This document shows, piece after piece, positions 9,801-16,720 of a stretch of 29,726 bases of DNA. The position numbers and the translations under genes are program-made. The stretch is taken from the IMG/VR virus record IMGVR_UViG_3300042458_002197, positions 1-29,726 of that record; one strand, written 5' to 3'. Numbering within the stretch: the stretch's first letter is position 1; every line of letters starts with the position of its first letter. A model generated the notes under the pieces. The model made no database searches, was not told the origin of the DNA, and saw only the letters and a program-made list of their open reading frames with translations. Origin of the DNA: a virus.

Positions 9801-10054
9801 AGTATTTTATGGCCAGCAAGGAATTTGATGGCTTATCGAAGCGCCCTTCTAAAAATGATAAAATATTCAATGATGATGGTTCTCTGGCTATTAAAGATCC
9901 GTCTAAGGATGATCAGTGCTTGGTGGAATGGACTGTTGATCCTAAAGAGCGTCTTGAAGCTATCAGAGAGAATTACAATCTATTGATTAGCGATTCAGTT
10001 GTGGTCGAGGAGAAAGTTGCTGAAATAACTGACAGGGACCTTCCTCGACGTTGA
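6875..10054 (+). CDS. 20: Portal vertex protein (gp20-like) precursor containing an intein
   Basis: A 1059-residue precursor; removing the intein (residues 89-472) gives a 675-residue portal. The extein is gp20-like: N-terminal helix-rich region, the conserved EISLALDLYADEA segment where the intein sits, then the clip/stem region (for example ...EYFKKKMIAPMKIPFNRVG...). The portal is the dodecameric ring through which terminase packages DNA and to which the neck attaches. After the body comes a glycine-rich acidic stretch (about 846-925, with runs such as GGGGGGGG), then a charged C-terminal domain of about 130 residues ending in DLPRR, longer than in T4 gp20 (524). A GGAGAAGGA site at 6862-6870 sets the start. 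Base use shifts to G/T-rich in the last third. Confidence 0.94.
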   Translation: MPSNWLVFDRIRALTKSANVFRADKIFQDQSNLDRLTAGGDFLDFSSQAAILDQTNLQINRLERYKDYEQMDQTGEISLALDLYADEACLTGDTHIPLLDGTCPTIAELAERGQDSEFWVYSFDQQTGKYVPALAKGARITGTNVQIVCVTLDDGSKIRCTADHLFMMRDGTFVQACDLKHDDSLKPLYKKRRYRAKNGKALFEVKPYSTATAYEYFFNGEHFQSTHRWVYHSLNEDSPAVVHHGNFNSLDNTPANLKGMNVSEHDAIHRKYGKSNHSFKNIAWADIVKIAESWSGTITRDNICAVLGIGERVLYRLLSEQGIRWEQFRDRYNHCSRCNNQITGARRICVPCRKAFLHDYHIEHQKDVTYREKRKTHRANSPHIPVIQKTCKACKLSKKSNEFLRSGCSFSPYCNDCRPITCERRYLAKSFNNHKVLSVEYAGVVDKVYDIEVPKYHCFAAGTDSSWVIVHNSLVDSEKKHTLIIKARNKRLKHELEDLFYNILRWDNFCRPTMRYLCKYGDAPFEIILDQNRTSVAALRFMNVYNFTRIETRYGDLIGFFYMDALFPKPVFLHPWQVMHLRLTSFENIYHPYGRAILDGGRKAFKQLRLMEDAALIYRITRAPEKRKFTIPVGNIPAKEVPEYMQMVARTFKRQRFYNPSTGSFDERYSPLIQEDDFFLPRRTDGSGPDIDILPGAENLDQIKDIEYFKKKMIAPMKIPFNRVGIGDGAGEANEKTLSQSSSEFAKAVQWVQREGVNGLTKVAIVHLALRGYGVEDLKGFEISFTANSALEELYRIETWQTRVSVMSDLKDLGWFPKEWIVTHFTDLSPDEIEEIKELEDAEVEGGGGMGGGGGGGGMGGMPDFDLGGEEGGPEGGMPPLDLGAEGGAAPAGGEVGGEVGGEGAGGEGAGDAGEAVDAGLGAPAEGYDISADRRLILEIRKRELKSRKRKVMASIAERLHRDYFKDVPSYTNGYEYFMASKEFDGLSKRPSKNDKIFNDDGSLAIKDPSKDDQCLVEWTVDPKERLEAIRENYNLLISDSVVVEEKVAEITDRDLPRR
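7139..8290 (+). other. Intein with HNH homing endonuclease inside the portal gene
   Basis: Splicing signals are complete. The first residue is C89 (block A, CLTGDTHIPLLDG). Block B is TADH at 161-164. Block F is VDKVYDIEVPKYHCF. Block G is WVIVHN ending H471-N472, followed by +1 Ser473. The insertion splits the conserved YADEA/SLVDSEKKH sequence of the portal. Between the splicing blocks lies an HNH nuclease region (H243-H244, N252, N256, H265, H269) and two four-cysteine clusters (CSRC...CVPC and CKAC...CNDC), probable zinc ribbons for DNA binding. Inteins excise themselves from the precursor; the nuclease cuts intein-less alleles so that the element is copied in. All key splice residues look intact, so it is probably active. 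Confidence 0.94.
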
Positions 10055-10069
10055 TCTTGGAATTGTTTT

Positions 10070-10094
10070 GGCGGGGAGTACGTGATTTCCCGTC
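10070..10094 (+). other. Hairpin between portal and core-protein genes
   Basis: An 8-pair stem (10070-10077 with 10087-10094, including two G-T pairs) has a 9-base loop. There is no T-run after it (aaattt follows), so it is a weak terminator at best and could instead be an RNA-processing or stability element at the 3' end of the portal message. Confidence 0.3.
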
Positions 10095-10146
10095 AAATTT
10101 AACAGTAGTTTTAGTATGCTGATGTATGCATAAGGGGTTGTCTATC

Positions 10147-13128
10147 ATGGCACAATATCAGAAATCTGTGGCTAATCCAACAGTTAAAATGGATAGTCGA
10201 AAGTTTCTGGGTGCACTAAATGAGAGTGCGCAGGCTCGTGTAGCGTTTTTCACTGACAAGGTACAGGAAATGGGTCGGTCGGCAGGACGCCAATGGCGTT
10301 TAGCTGCGCTCCGTAATAATGACCTCTTCATTGAAGACGTAAGAACAAACACATACTATCTCGCCGAACATAGCAAAACGCAAGGCAAGATAGCAATCAA
10401 TAATATTAGATCCATCGAGATCTCCGAAGGCGAAAAAGCCGGACTCTTTGAAGAATCCTGCAACAGGCTCGTCAACGCTATCGAAGAAAATGACCAACGC
10501 GAAATGGCCATCGCCTTCAATAGAATGAAAGCACAGAGATTCACTGGTAAAACAGTACCAGCATCAGGAGTAGTACGAACAAGAGATGGCGTAACCCGCC
10601 ACATCAACGTCAACAAAGGCATCCTGCCAGAAGACGTAAAAAACAGAATCGTAGCAACGATCGTAGAAGGTCTACAAGATAAAGTTATCGTCGAAAACGG
10701 TCATATCGAAGCAGCCTACTTTAATGACGGCCAAAGATTTAGACTACCAGTCACCAAATGGGCCAGCAAGAAGCTAGTTGCGAGAAACATGAGAGAAGCC
10801 GCTGCCAATGCGTACTTCTCACTAGGATTCCAAAAACGAATCGCAACAGTAGCCAACTACATTGCTGAAGGAAAAATCGAAAAAGCAGTCATCGAAATTA
10901 TACCATTCCTAGAGGATATGGAAGAATTCACACTGCTAAACAAAAACCAAACACAACAGCTGGTCGAAAACGCGATGGCTGCGGCTGGCGTGTTCAACCA
11001 ACAATTGTGTGACGACACAGCAACGCTGTTCTACCGCACTAACATGAAAGTAAGCCGAGACAAGATCCTCCGCGAATGGAAATCAATCGCACGAGCATCC
11101 GAACATTCGGTCCTTGCCGAAAATGTCATAATCCTGGCAGAAAGCAAGAATTTTGAGTCAGCTTACGATAGATTCCTGCATTTGGTATTCGAAGCAATCA
11201 GCAACAGAGAAGTAGCAGCTGAATCGCTCGCCACGACTCTCGAAGTGCTGAAAGACAAGACACCAAAAATCAAAGAATCCCACGAATTGTCCAGCAAATT
11301 GATGGGCTTGATCGACAGACTTAAAGGCCCAGACTTTGACGACGCAGCGATCTACGAAGCCGAAGATCTCATCGCCACAATTCAGGAAGAATTAAGCGCA
11401 TCAGAATCTCTCCGCGATTTTGACAGCATGCCAGGTGATGCAAGCGAAGACATGCCGTCTAATGATAAAGGAATGGACCTTGGCGCAAGCCCTATCAGCA
11501 CCGGTAAAGGTGGCCAGCCTATCATCAATATTAACAGCCCACTGATTCAAATCGGCGGCACCAGTGGTGCAGCTGAAGAAGAAGACGAATTGGGCGGCAT
11601 GGATTTTGAAGATGAGGCACCTGAAGAAGAGCCATCAGACGACGAGTTTGGTGACCTTCTTTCCGGCGATGAAGATGAGCTTGCTGCTCCTGCTGCTCCC
11701 GCTGCTCCTGCAGCGCCTGCTGCGCCTGCTGCGCCAGCTTCTCCAGCAGCCCAAGCTCCTCCTGCCGGTGGGCCTCCTAAGTTTGAGAGCCGTTCACGCC
11801 GTGGCAATAGCTTCAGCGAATCCCGTCCCAAGCCTTATGAAACGAACAGGATGTTCACTAATAAGGATGAAGAAGAAGATGATCTGTCTGGCGAGGACAT
11901 TGAGGAATCTTCTGACCCATATTCATATCGTAAGGGCAATATCAAAGCCAATATGGTAATGGAATATGGCGCACCAGCTATTAAAGATGCTGCTGATCTT
12001 GACAAAGTTGTTGGCCTGATGCAACGGCTTGCTATGGAGCACAAGCTCTCAGGCCAAAGACTGGTCGATAATCTCGATGAGATGGCGCAAGCTAGCATCG
12101 AAGCGATCGGACTCCGCCTGCCGGGTGCTCGGATGGAATCAGCCATCGAACAAGCTGTGAACTATTTCTTCGAATCAGAAGCTCCATTCCCCGGCGCTGT
12201 TCCTCCTTTCGGCAAGAAGGGCAAGAAGAGCGAAAAGAATGGGCTCGATTCGGAAGACGAGGACGAATCAGACAAGCCTTGGGAAGAAGAAGGCATGGCT
12301 GAAGATCAGTACAAATCACCACGATACAAGAAGATCGGGTATGGCCGCGCCGCTTTGAGCACCAAGAAGGGTGTGAGCGAAGGTAAAATCACTTGGCTTG
12401 AATCTGACGACAATGCTATGCTAGGAAGCATCAACGGCGTCAACTTCATTTTCGACCAAGGCGATGGAGACGCTAGCCTCGATCCAGTAATCATGAGCGA
12501 AGACGGAAGCAGCGCTCAGATTCCAATCCCAGCTCGCTTGGTGAATAGCGCTTATGCTGCTGCAGGAATGAGCAAAGGTGATGCTCGTCCTTTCAGCAAA
12601 TGGCTGAGCGAATCAATCGAGCAACTCAGACCAATCAGCGATGAAGAAGATTCAGTATTCAACGAAGCCATGGCTACTATTAGAACCTCACCGGGTGGTG
12701 GGTTCGAAATCGAACTGTCTGGCGACATCGACGTCAACATGGATGACGATGATGATGCTGATGACATGAAGCCAGTAGATTCAGTGGCCGCAGTCGATGC
12801 TTCTGACGCAGATGATGCTGAAGAAGACGAAGATGCCATGCCAAATTTTGAAGCCGAAAAGGAAGATTCGGCAGATGAAGACGACCATGAAGAGTCAGAA
12901 AAAGAATCTGACAAAGAAGAAGAAGGTCTTGCCGAAGATATGGACATCACCGCTCCTGTCGAGACCAAATATGGCAAGGCTGCCAAAGGGAACAAGAGAG
13001 AATTCCCTGCCCATACTATGCCTAAAAAGAAGAGTGGGGACCAACTCGAAGGCATGGGTCCGGACCTGAAGAAAGATGACGGTTCTGGCTCCAAACCACC
13101 TGTTGCCAGAAAGGGCGGATCTAAATGA
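10147..13128 (+). CDS. Large acidic head-associated protein (prohead core or internal protein candidate)
   Basis: A 993-residue protein lying where T4 carries the small core genes 67 and 68, between portal and protease. Residues 1 to about 440 are helical and well ordered. After that come long acidic low-complexity regions, six AAP repeats (513-530), an Arg/Ser patch, a second ordered segment (about 590-690), another at about 745-855, and a very acidic Asp/Glu tail. The ATG at 10147 has AAGGGG 9 bases upstream; an in-frame ATG at 10126 has none. The stop overlaps the protease start (ATGA). Acidic core-type proteins are typically degraded by the prohead protease, so a scaffolding or internal head role is plausible. 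No domain is recognised with confidence. Confidence 0.85.
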   Translation: MAQYQKSVANPTVKMDSRKFLGALNESAQARVAFFTDKVQEMGRSAGRQWRLAALRNNDLFIEDVRTNTYYLAEHSKTQGKIAINNIRSIEISEGEKAGLFEESCNRLVNAIEENDQREMAIAFNRMKAQRFTGKTVPASGVVRTRDGVTRHINVNKGILPEDVKNRIVATIVEGLQDKVIVENGHIEAAYFNDGQRFRLPVTKWASKKLVARNMREAAANAYFSLGFQKRIATVANYIAEGKIEKAVIEIIPFLEDMEEFTLLNKNQTQQLVENAMAAAGVFNQQLCDDTATLFYRTNMKVSRDKILREWKSIARASEHSVLAENVIILAESKNFESAYDRFLHLVFEAISNREVAAESLATTLEVLKDKTPKIKESHELSSKLMGLIDRLKGPDFDDAAIYEAEDLIATIQEELSASESLRDFDSMPGDASEDMPSNDKGMDLGASPISTGKGGQPIININSPLIQIGGTSGAAEEEDELGGMDFEDEAPEEEPSDDEFGDLLSGDEDELAAPAAPAAPAAPAAPAAPASPAAQAPPAGGPPKFESRSRRGNSFSESRPKPYETNRMFTNKDEEEDDLSGEDIEESSDPYSYRKGNIKANMVMEYGAPAIKDAADLDKVVGLMQRLAMEHKLSGQRLVDNLDEMAQASIEAIGLRLPGARMESAIEQAVNYFFESEAPFPGAVPPFGKKGKKSEKNGLDSEDEDESDKPWEEEGMAEDQYKSPRYKKIGYGRAALSTKKGVSEGKITWLESDDNAMLGSINGVNFIFDQGDGDASLDPVIMSEDGSSAQIPIPARLVNSAYAAAGMSKGDARPFSKWLSESIEQLRPISDEEDSVFNEAMATIRTSPGGGFEIELSGDIDVNMDDDDDADDMKPVDSVAAVDASDADDAEEDEDAMPNFEAEKEDSADEDDHEESEKESDKEEEGLAEDMDITAPVETKYGKAAKGNKREFPAHTMPKKKSGDQLEGMGPDLKKDDGSGSKPPVARKGGSK
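11683..11736 (+). repeat. Six 9-bp Ala-Ala-Pro units
   Basis: Six codon triplets encode AAP, written with varied codons (gctgctcct, gctgctccc, gcagcgcct, gctgcgcca), then degenerate to ASP and AAQ. The synonymous variation suggests an old repeat, unlike the perfect repeat at 326-415. It probably forms a stiff, extended linker. Confidence 0.95.
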
Positions 13129-13850
13129 TTAATTCTCGCAGGCCAAGCGGGCGTCAGGTAATTGACCGACGCCTGATAGCAGAGACCGGAGTTATTCCAG
13201 CCGGTCTCTCAATGATCAGAGATACGGTCCCTTTCCATGTGCTAGACACAAAGAAAGCTGTGACCGAAGGAATAGGTGGAAGAGAAGAACCAGTGATGCG
13301 AATCACTGGTCTCATCCAACTTGGTGACAAAGAAAACGCAAACGGTCGGATTTATGGCACATCAGATGTTCTAAATCCAGCAGTAAGAGATATCCAAGAA
13401 GATATCTCATCCAGATCAGTCATGGGTGAATATGATCACCCCGCAGATGCTAAAATCCACCTAGATCGAGTTAGTCACTTGATGACAAAGATCTGGATGG
13501 AAGGGAGGAAAGTTTATGGAGAGGCTGAGATTCTGCATAAGCTTCCTCTTGGGGCTTGCCTTCGCGGGCTTTTTGAACACAAAGTGCAGGTGGGCATATC
13601 ATCGCGTGGTGTCGGCGACATGGAAATCAGCGAAGAAAACGGAAAAGAGCTCTATAGAGTCCTTCCGGGATACTCGTTCGTGACATGGGACGTAGTCGCC
13701 GAACCAAGCGTTAACGGTGCCATCCTCAATATTCAGGAAGGTCTCAGCCGAAGGGTGAGGCCAATCCAGGAAAAGAGAAGCACTTTTAGACCTGAGGTCT
13801 ATCAAGACATGCTTGTTAAAGAGATTAACAAGTATTTTGGTATTAAGTAA
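13125..13850 (+). CDS. 21: Prohead maturation protease (gp21-like)
   Basis: A 241-residue serine protease of the T4 gp21 (U9-type, herpesvirus-assemblin-fold) family. The diagnostic signatures are MGEYDHPADA with H105, corresponding to GELNHP in T4 gp21, and VGISSRGVG with S159/S160, corresponding to GVSSRG, the nucleophile region. The length is close to T4 gp21 (212). In T4 the enzyme is built into the prohead core, activates itself, and cuts scaffold, core and capsid proteins after (I/L)-x-E. It overlaps the preceding core-like gene by 4 bases and is followed by a strong terminator, closing the portal-core-protease unit. Confidence 0.94.
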   Translation: MINSRRPSGRQVIDRRLIAETGVIPAGLSMIRDTVPFHVLDTKKAVTEGIGGREEPVMRITGLIQLGDKENANGRIYGTSDVLNPAVRDIQEDISSRSVMGEYDHPADAKIHLDRVSHLMTKIWMEGRKVYGEAEILHKLPLGACLRGLFEHKVQVGISSRGVGDMEISEENGKELYRVLPGYSFVTWDVVAEPSVNGAILNIQEGLSRRVRPIQEKRSTFRPEVYQDMLVKEINKYFGIK

Positions 13851-13881
13851 TACATCCCCTAGGGTTTTGTCCTAGGCCCAG

Positions 13882-13909
13882 GGCCAACAGGAAGCTGTTG
13901 GCCTTTTTT
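13882..13909 (+). terminator. Strong rho-independent terminator after the protease gene
   Basis: A perfect 9-bp stem (13882-13890 GGCCAACAG with 13895-13903) has a GAAG loop and six T residues at 13904-13909. A smaller inverted pair of CCTAGG sites lies just upstream. It separates the portal-protease unit from the scaffold-capsid unit, so the latter needs its own promoter in the following gap. Confidence 0.93.
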
Positions 13910-13937
13910 GTATAATTCGTAGTTTGGCGATAAAGTA

Positions 13938-14048
13938 TTATGCTTTCTTGGATGACTTAGCTTCCATAGCAGCAACTGGATTCGTAGTCGTATTTTTTGT
14001 TTTTGGCGATCCATTCGGAGGTATCCATGGTTTATAGCTTTTCTTCAT
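13938..14048 (-). CDS. Possible 36-residue basic protein on the minus strand
   Basis: Within the 325-base stretch between the terminator and the scaffold gene, the minus strand has an ATG-to-TAA frame of 36 residues. It begins MKKSYKPWIPPNGSPK and ends EAKSSKKA: Lys-rich, with a Pro/Asn/Thr centre, a composition plausible for a small structural or nucleic-acid-binding protein. No Shine-Dalgarno is visible. A TATAAATA match (the T4 late-promoter consensus) lies just 5 bases before the ATG, which is too close for a normal leader. It is opposite in direction to its neighbours. It may be chance. Confidence 0.25.
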   Translation of the reverse strand: MKKSYKPWIPPNGSPKTKNTTTNPVAAMEAKSSKKA

Positions 14049-14104
14049 TTGCTATTTATAGTTAAAGATATTATTGGAGATTGATAGCTATCCTGCGTGA
14101 TTAT

Positions 14105-14140
14105 CGAGAAAGTTTTATAAGCAACCCGCTATATTTCTCG
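14105..14140 (+). other. Composite hairpin in the leader of the scaffold gene
   Basis: CGAGAAA (14105-14111) pairs with TTTCTCG (14134-14140). Inside, TATA and GC (14116-14119, 14121-14122) pair with GC and TATA (14128-14133), closing a 5-base loop with small bulges. It lies about 95 bases before the scaffold ATG. It may be a regulatory or processing structure for the scaffold-capsid message. The rest of the 13851-14235 gap shows no other convincing signal. Confidence 0.35.
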
Positions 14141-14235
14141 GTGAAAAATAGAGTATGCTGTAGTGGCTAAAGATGAATTTTGGCTACACTCACACAAACA
14201 TAAGCTAGAGACTATCCGATATAGGGAGTTAGGAT

Positions 14236-14943
14236 ATGGATAAGATCAAGGGCCTTTTGGTTAAAGCCGGTTGTAAGCAAGAACTGGTCGAAGCCATTGC
14301 CGAATCACTAGAAAATTTTAAAACAGACCTTAAAGAAAACTTCACCCGCGAATATGGTGTGAAAGTTGAACAAGCTAAAAAGGTCTGTGTAGAAGAAACG
14401 GAAGCCCACAAACGTGAGCTTGCCCGTCGCCTCCAGATTTTCTGCGAGGCTAAGAGTGCTGCGATCGAAGCCCAGCTGACCAAGATGTCGGCACTTAGCG
14501 AATCTCAAGCGTCTGCCAAACTCAAAAACGTCAGAGCACTGCTCGAAGGCGTCGAGTTGAATGGCAAGCGCGATGGAAAAACCGCTGCCGAAGTGGAAAA
14601 AGCTCAGCGTCAGATTAAGCAGCTCAAAGAAGAGCGAGACCGCGCAATCGCCGAAGCTAACCGCAAAACAGCGATTGCCGAAAAAGCTCTCAAACACAAC
14701 CGGACACTGGTGACCGAAAACGCAAAACTCTCCGAGCAAAAGCCAACCGTCACGGAAGGCCAAGCACGAAGATTAGAAGCGCCACGCAAATCAGCACGCC
14801 CAGCTACAACGAGAGCTACTCTTCTCGAAAGCCAAGACCGACGCCCAGTCCAACCGCGAGTAACCCAAAACACAGTAGCACGCCCCAACGGCAGCTTCAG
14901 CGTTCTGGATATCGCAGCCACCATGGACGTTGATCTAGTCTAA
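14236..14943 (+). CDS. 22: Prohead scaffold/core protein (gp22-like)
   Basis: A 235-residue protein between protease and capsid genes, the T4 gene 22 position. It is almost wholly helical and highly charged, with a long coiled-coil stretch of Lys/Glu/Ala-rich heptads (about 20-165). It then has a basic Pro/Thr/Arg-rich link and a short C-terminal segment (SFSVLDIAATMDVDLV), a shape typical of scaffolds that contact the capsid protein by the C-terminus. Scaffold multimers form the prohead core and are later cut by the protease. GGGAG at 14224-14228 and AGGA at 14231-14234 support the ATG. Identification is by synteny and architecture. Confidence 0.85.
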   Translation: MDKIKGLLVKAGCKQELVEAIAESLENFKTDLKENFTREYGVKVEQAKKVCVEETEAHKRELARRLQIFCEAKSAAIEAQLTKMSALSESQASAKLKNVRALLEGVELNGKRDGKTAAEVEKAQRQIKQLKEERDRAIAEANRKTAIAEKALKHNRTLVTENAKLSEQKPTVTEGQARRLEAPRKSARPATTRATLLESQDRRPVQPRVTQNTVARPNGSFSVLDIAATMDVDLV

Positions 14944-14993
14944 CCCTGAAACCAAGAACCAGATTTTTTCCCAACCGGTACGGAGATTCCAAA

Positions 14994-16580
14994 ATGTTAC
15001 CACGTTCATCAGCTCGCCAAGGCCGACACATCACAGAAGGCCGACGCCCAGCAGCCGCCCAAAACGACCTGCACCGTCAATCAGTCATCCACGAAGGCAA
15101 AAAGAATCAGCTCGTCGGCAAATGGTCCGCCGTTCTGAACAAATGCCAAGAAGTACCGAAGGCCAAATTCGGTCTCATGGCCTCCATTCTGGAAAACCAG
15201 TTCAATGCCTGGAACCCAGAAAAGCGCTCCATGATCCTGGAAGACCAAACCACCACAGCGAACATCGCCGACTTCACACGGTTTGCCCTCCCACTCATCC
15301 GCAAGTCATACCCCAAGCTGATCGCCGACAACCTGGTCGGTGTCCAGCCAATGAGCCAGCCAGCCTCGCTCATCTTCTACATCCGCTATCGCTACGCCCT
15401 CTCCAAGGGTGGCACGGTCGCTGGCACACAAATCATGCGCCAAAACACGGCCCAAGCTTACGCCCGTAACAACGGCTGGGCACTGGACCCATACTACTCC
15501 TCACAACAAGTCGTCGGCGAAGCCCTCACAATGGCTCCAGACCGAACGCAATTCTCAGGCGTCCTCGCCCACCGTCCAGTCCTCGCCGGTACTGTCTCAG
15601 TAGAAGTCTACTACAACGCCACCGATTCTAACCCAAGCTGCAACGACGCCAAGCCAGCCTTCCGAGTCACCTTCGACTCAAACGGTGCGCCTGACGTTGC
15701 GCTCTACGACGGTGACCCAAGCGACCTAGTAACCGACGCACTCGTCCTCGACGAAGCCTCCACCAAGTTCGACCACACGACCGGCCAAGTTGCAGTTCGT
15801 TGGAAGGGCGGCGGATGGGCAGCAGACGCCTACGCAGTCGTCAACTACGAGTACGACCTCGAATCCAACCCATTCCAACCAGAAGTCACCCTCAGCATCG
15901 ACAGTGATTCGGTCTCCGCAATCACCCGCAAGCTGAAGACCTCCTGGAGCCTCGAAGCCGCTCAAGACCTCAAGTCAGTCCACAACATTGACGCTGAGAG
16001 CACCTTGACCGACCTCATGGCCGACGAAATGGTTGCCGAAATCGACCGGGAAATCATCAATGACTTGATCATTGCCAGCTCGATCCGCGCAGACCACAAC
16101 TTCGCAACAGCCGCAGGTGCCTCGGTTAACTTCACCGACCGTAACATCGCCCTGATGTACAAGTCACTCGAAGTTGCCAACATCATCCACCGGACCACAC
16201 TCCGTGGCCCAGCCAACTGGATGGTCATGAGCGCCGACATCAGCTCCAAGTTCGAACAACTTAATGACTTCCGCGCCAGCGACGCCTTCAACACAGAAGG
16301 TGTGGATATCGGAATCATGAACGTTGGAACGATCCAAGGCAAGATGCGCCTCTACAAGGACCCATTGTTCCCGAACTGCAAAATCCTGATGGGCTTCAAG
16401 GGATCAAGCGTTCTGGATGCTGGTTACTTCTACGCACCATACATCCCACTGTTGAGCACCCCAACGGTACTCGACCCCAACAGCTACTCCCCATCGAAGG
16501 GCATCATGTGCCGCTACGGGAAGAAGCTGATCGAAGATGGTGGCCTGTACTATGCGACAATTAACGTTAGTAATCTCTAA
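14994..16580 (+). CDS. 23: Major capsid protein (gp23-like)
   Basis: A 528-residue HK97-fold capsid protein. Segments matching T4 gp23 include YPKLIADNLVGVQPM (T4 IPNLIAFDICGVQPM), the following aromatic IFYIRYRY, and the E-loop/P-domain stretch SWSLEAAQDLKSVHNIDAE with EIDREI. The N-terminal region is expected to be removed by the prohead protease; I81-L82-E83 fits the (I/L)-x-E rule, with I65-L66-E67 an alternative. A GGAG site precedes the ATG. Codons end mostly in C and overall GC is clearly higher than in neighbours, as expected for a very highly expressed gene. A hairpin terminator-like element follows 37 bases after the stop. Confidence 0.97.
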   Translation: MLPRSSARQGRHITEGRRPAAAQNDLHRQSVIHEGKKNQLVGKWSAVLNKCQEVPKAKFGLMASILENQFNAWNPEKRSMILEDQTTTANIADFTRFALPLIRKSYPKLIADNLVGVQPMSQPASLIFYIRYRYALSKGGTVAGTQIMRQNTAQAYARNNGWALDPYYSSQQVVGEALTMAPDRTQFSGVLAHRPVLAGTVSVEVYYNATDSNPSCNDAKPAFRVTFDSNGAPDVALYDGDPSDLVTDALVLDEASTKFDHTTGQVAVRWKGGGWAADAYAVVNYEYDLESNPFQPEVTLSIDSDSVSAITRKLKTSWSLEAAQDLKSVHNIDAESTLTDLMADEMVAEIDREIINDLIIASSIRADHNFATAAGASVNFTDRNIALMYKSLEVANIIHRTTLRGPANWMVMSADISSKFEQLNDFRASDAFNTEGVDIGIMNVGTIQGKMRLYKDPLFPNCKILMGFKGSSVLDAGYFYAPYIPLLSTPTVLDPNSYSPSKGIMCRYGKKLIEDGGLYYATINVSNL

Positions 16581-16617
16581 GCGATCGTCTCTTATGAGAT
16601 TCGCTTCATAATAGAAC

Positions 16618-16649
16618 ACAATACCCAAATCGAAAGATTTGGGTATTGT
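16618..16649 (+). terminator. Hairpin after the capsid gene
   Basis: A perfect 14-bp stem (16618-16631 with 16636-16649) is closed by a GAAA tetraloop. The 3' side continues cgtttct, a poor T-run, so it may be a partial terminator or a 3' stabiliser of the capsid message rather than a full stop. Confidence 0.65.
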
Positions 16650-16720
16650 CGTTTCTATGTATTTTATATCATAGAGGATCAGACAGTTATAGATCAAATA
16701 AGCCAATATGAAGGATAAAT

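Noticed and set aside
11564-11959. 131-codon frame on the + strand inside the large acidic gene
   Set aside because: Leu-rich shadow of the Ala-Pro and Asp/Glu repeats in another frame; no ribosome site and fully inside a better gene.
12700-12720. ggttcgaaatcgaac, tRNA T-arm-like
   Set aside because: Within codons of the large acidic gene, with no acceptor or anticodon stems around it; no tRNA found in the window.
12552-13094. 180-codon minus-strand frame, Ser-rich
   Set aside because: It is the complement of Asp/Glu-rich codons (gat, gaa), which always gives Ser-rich antisense frames; no start signals.
13911-13916. TATAAT just after the protease terminator as a promoter for scaffold
   Set aside because: No -35 or extended -10 element at proper spacing and over 300 bases from the scaffold ATG.
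14308-14763. 151-codon minus-strand frame opposite the scaffold gene
   Set aside because: Phe/Leu-rich antisense of Lys/Glu codons; the sense strand has a T4-like gene in the expected place.
15122-15469. 115-codon + frame within the capsid gene
   Set aside because: Shadow produced by C-ending codons of the capsid gene; no ribosome site.
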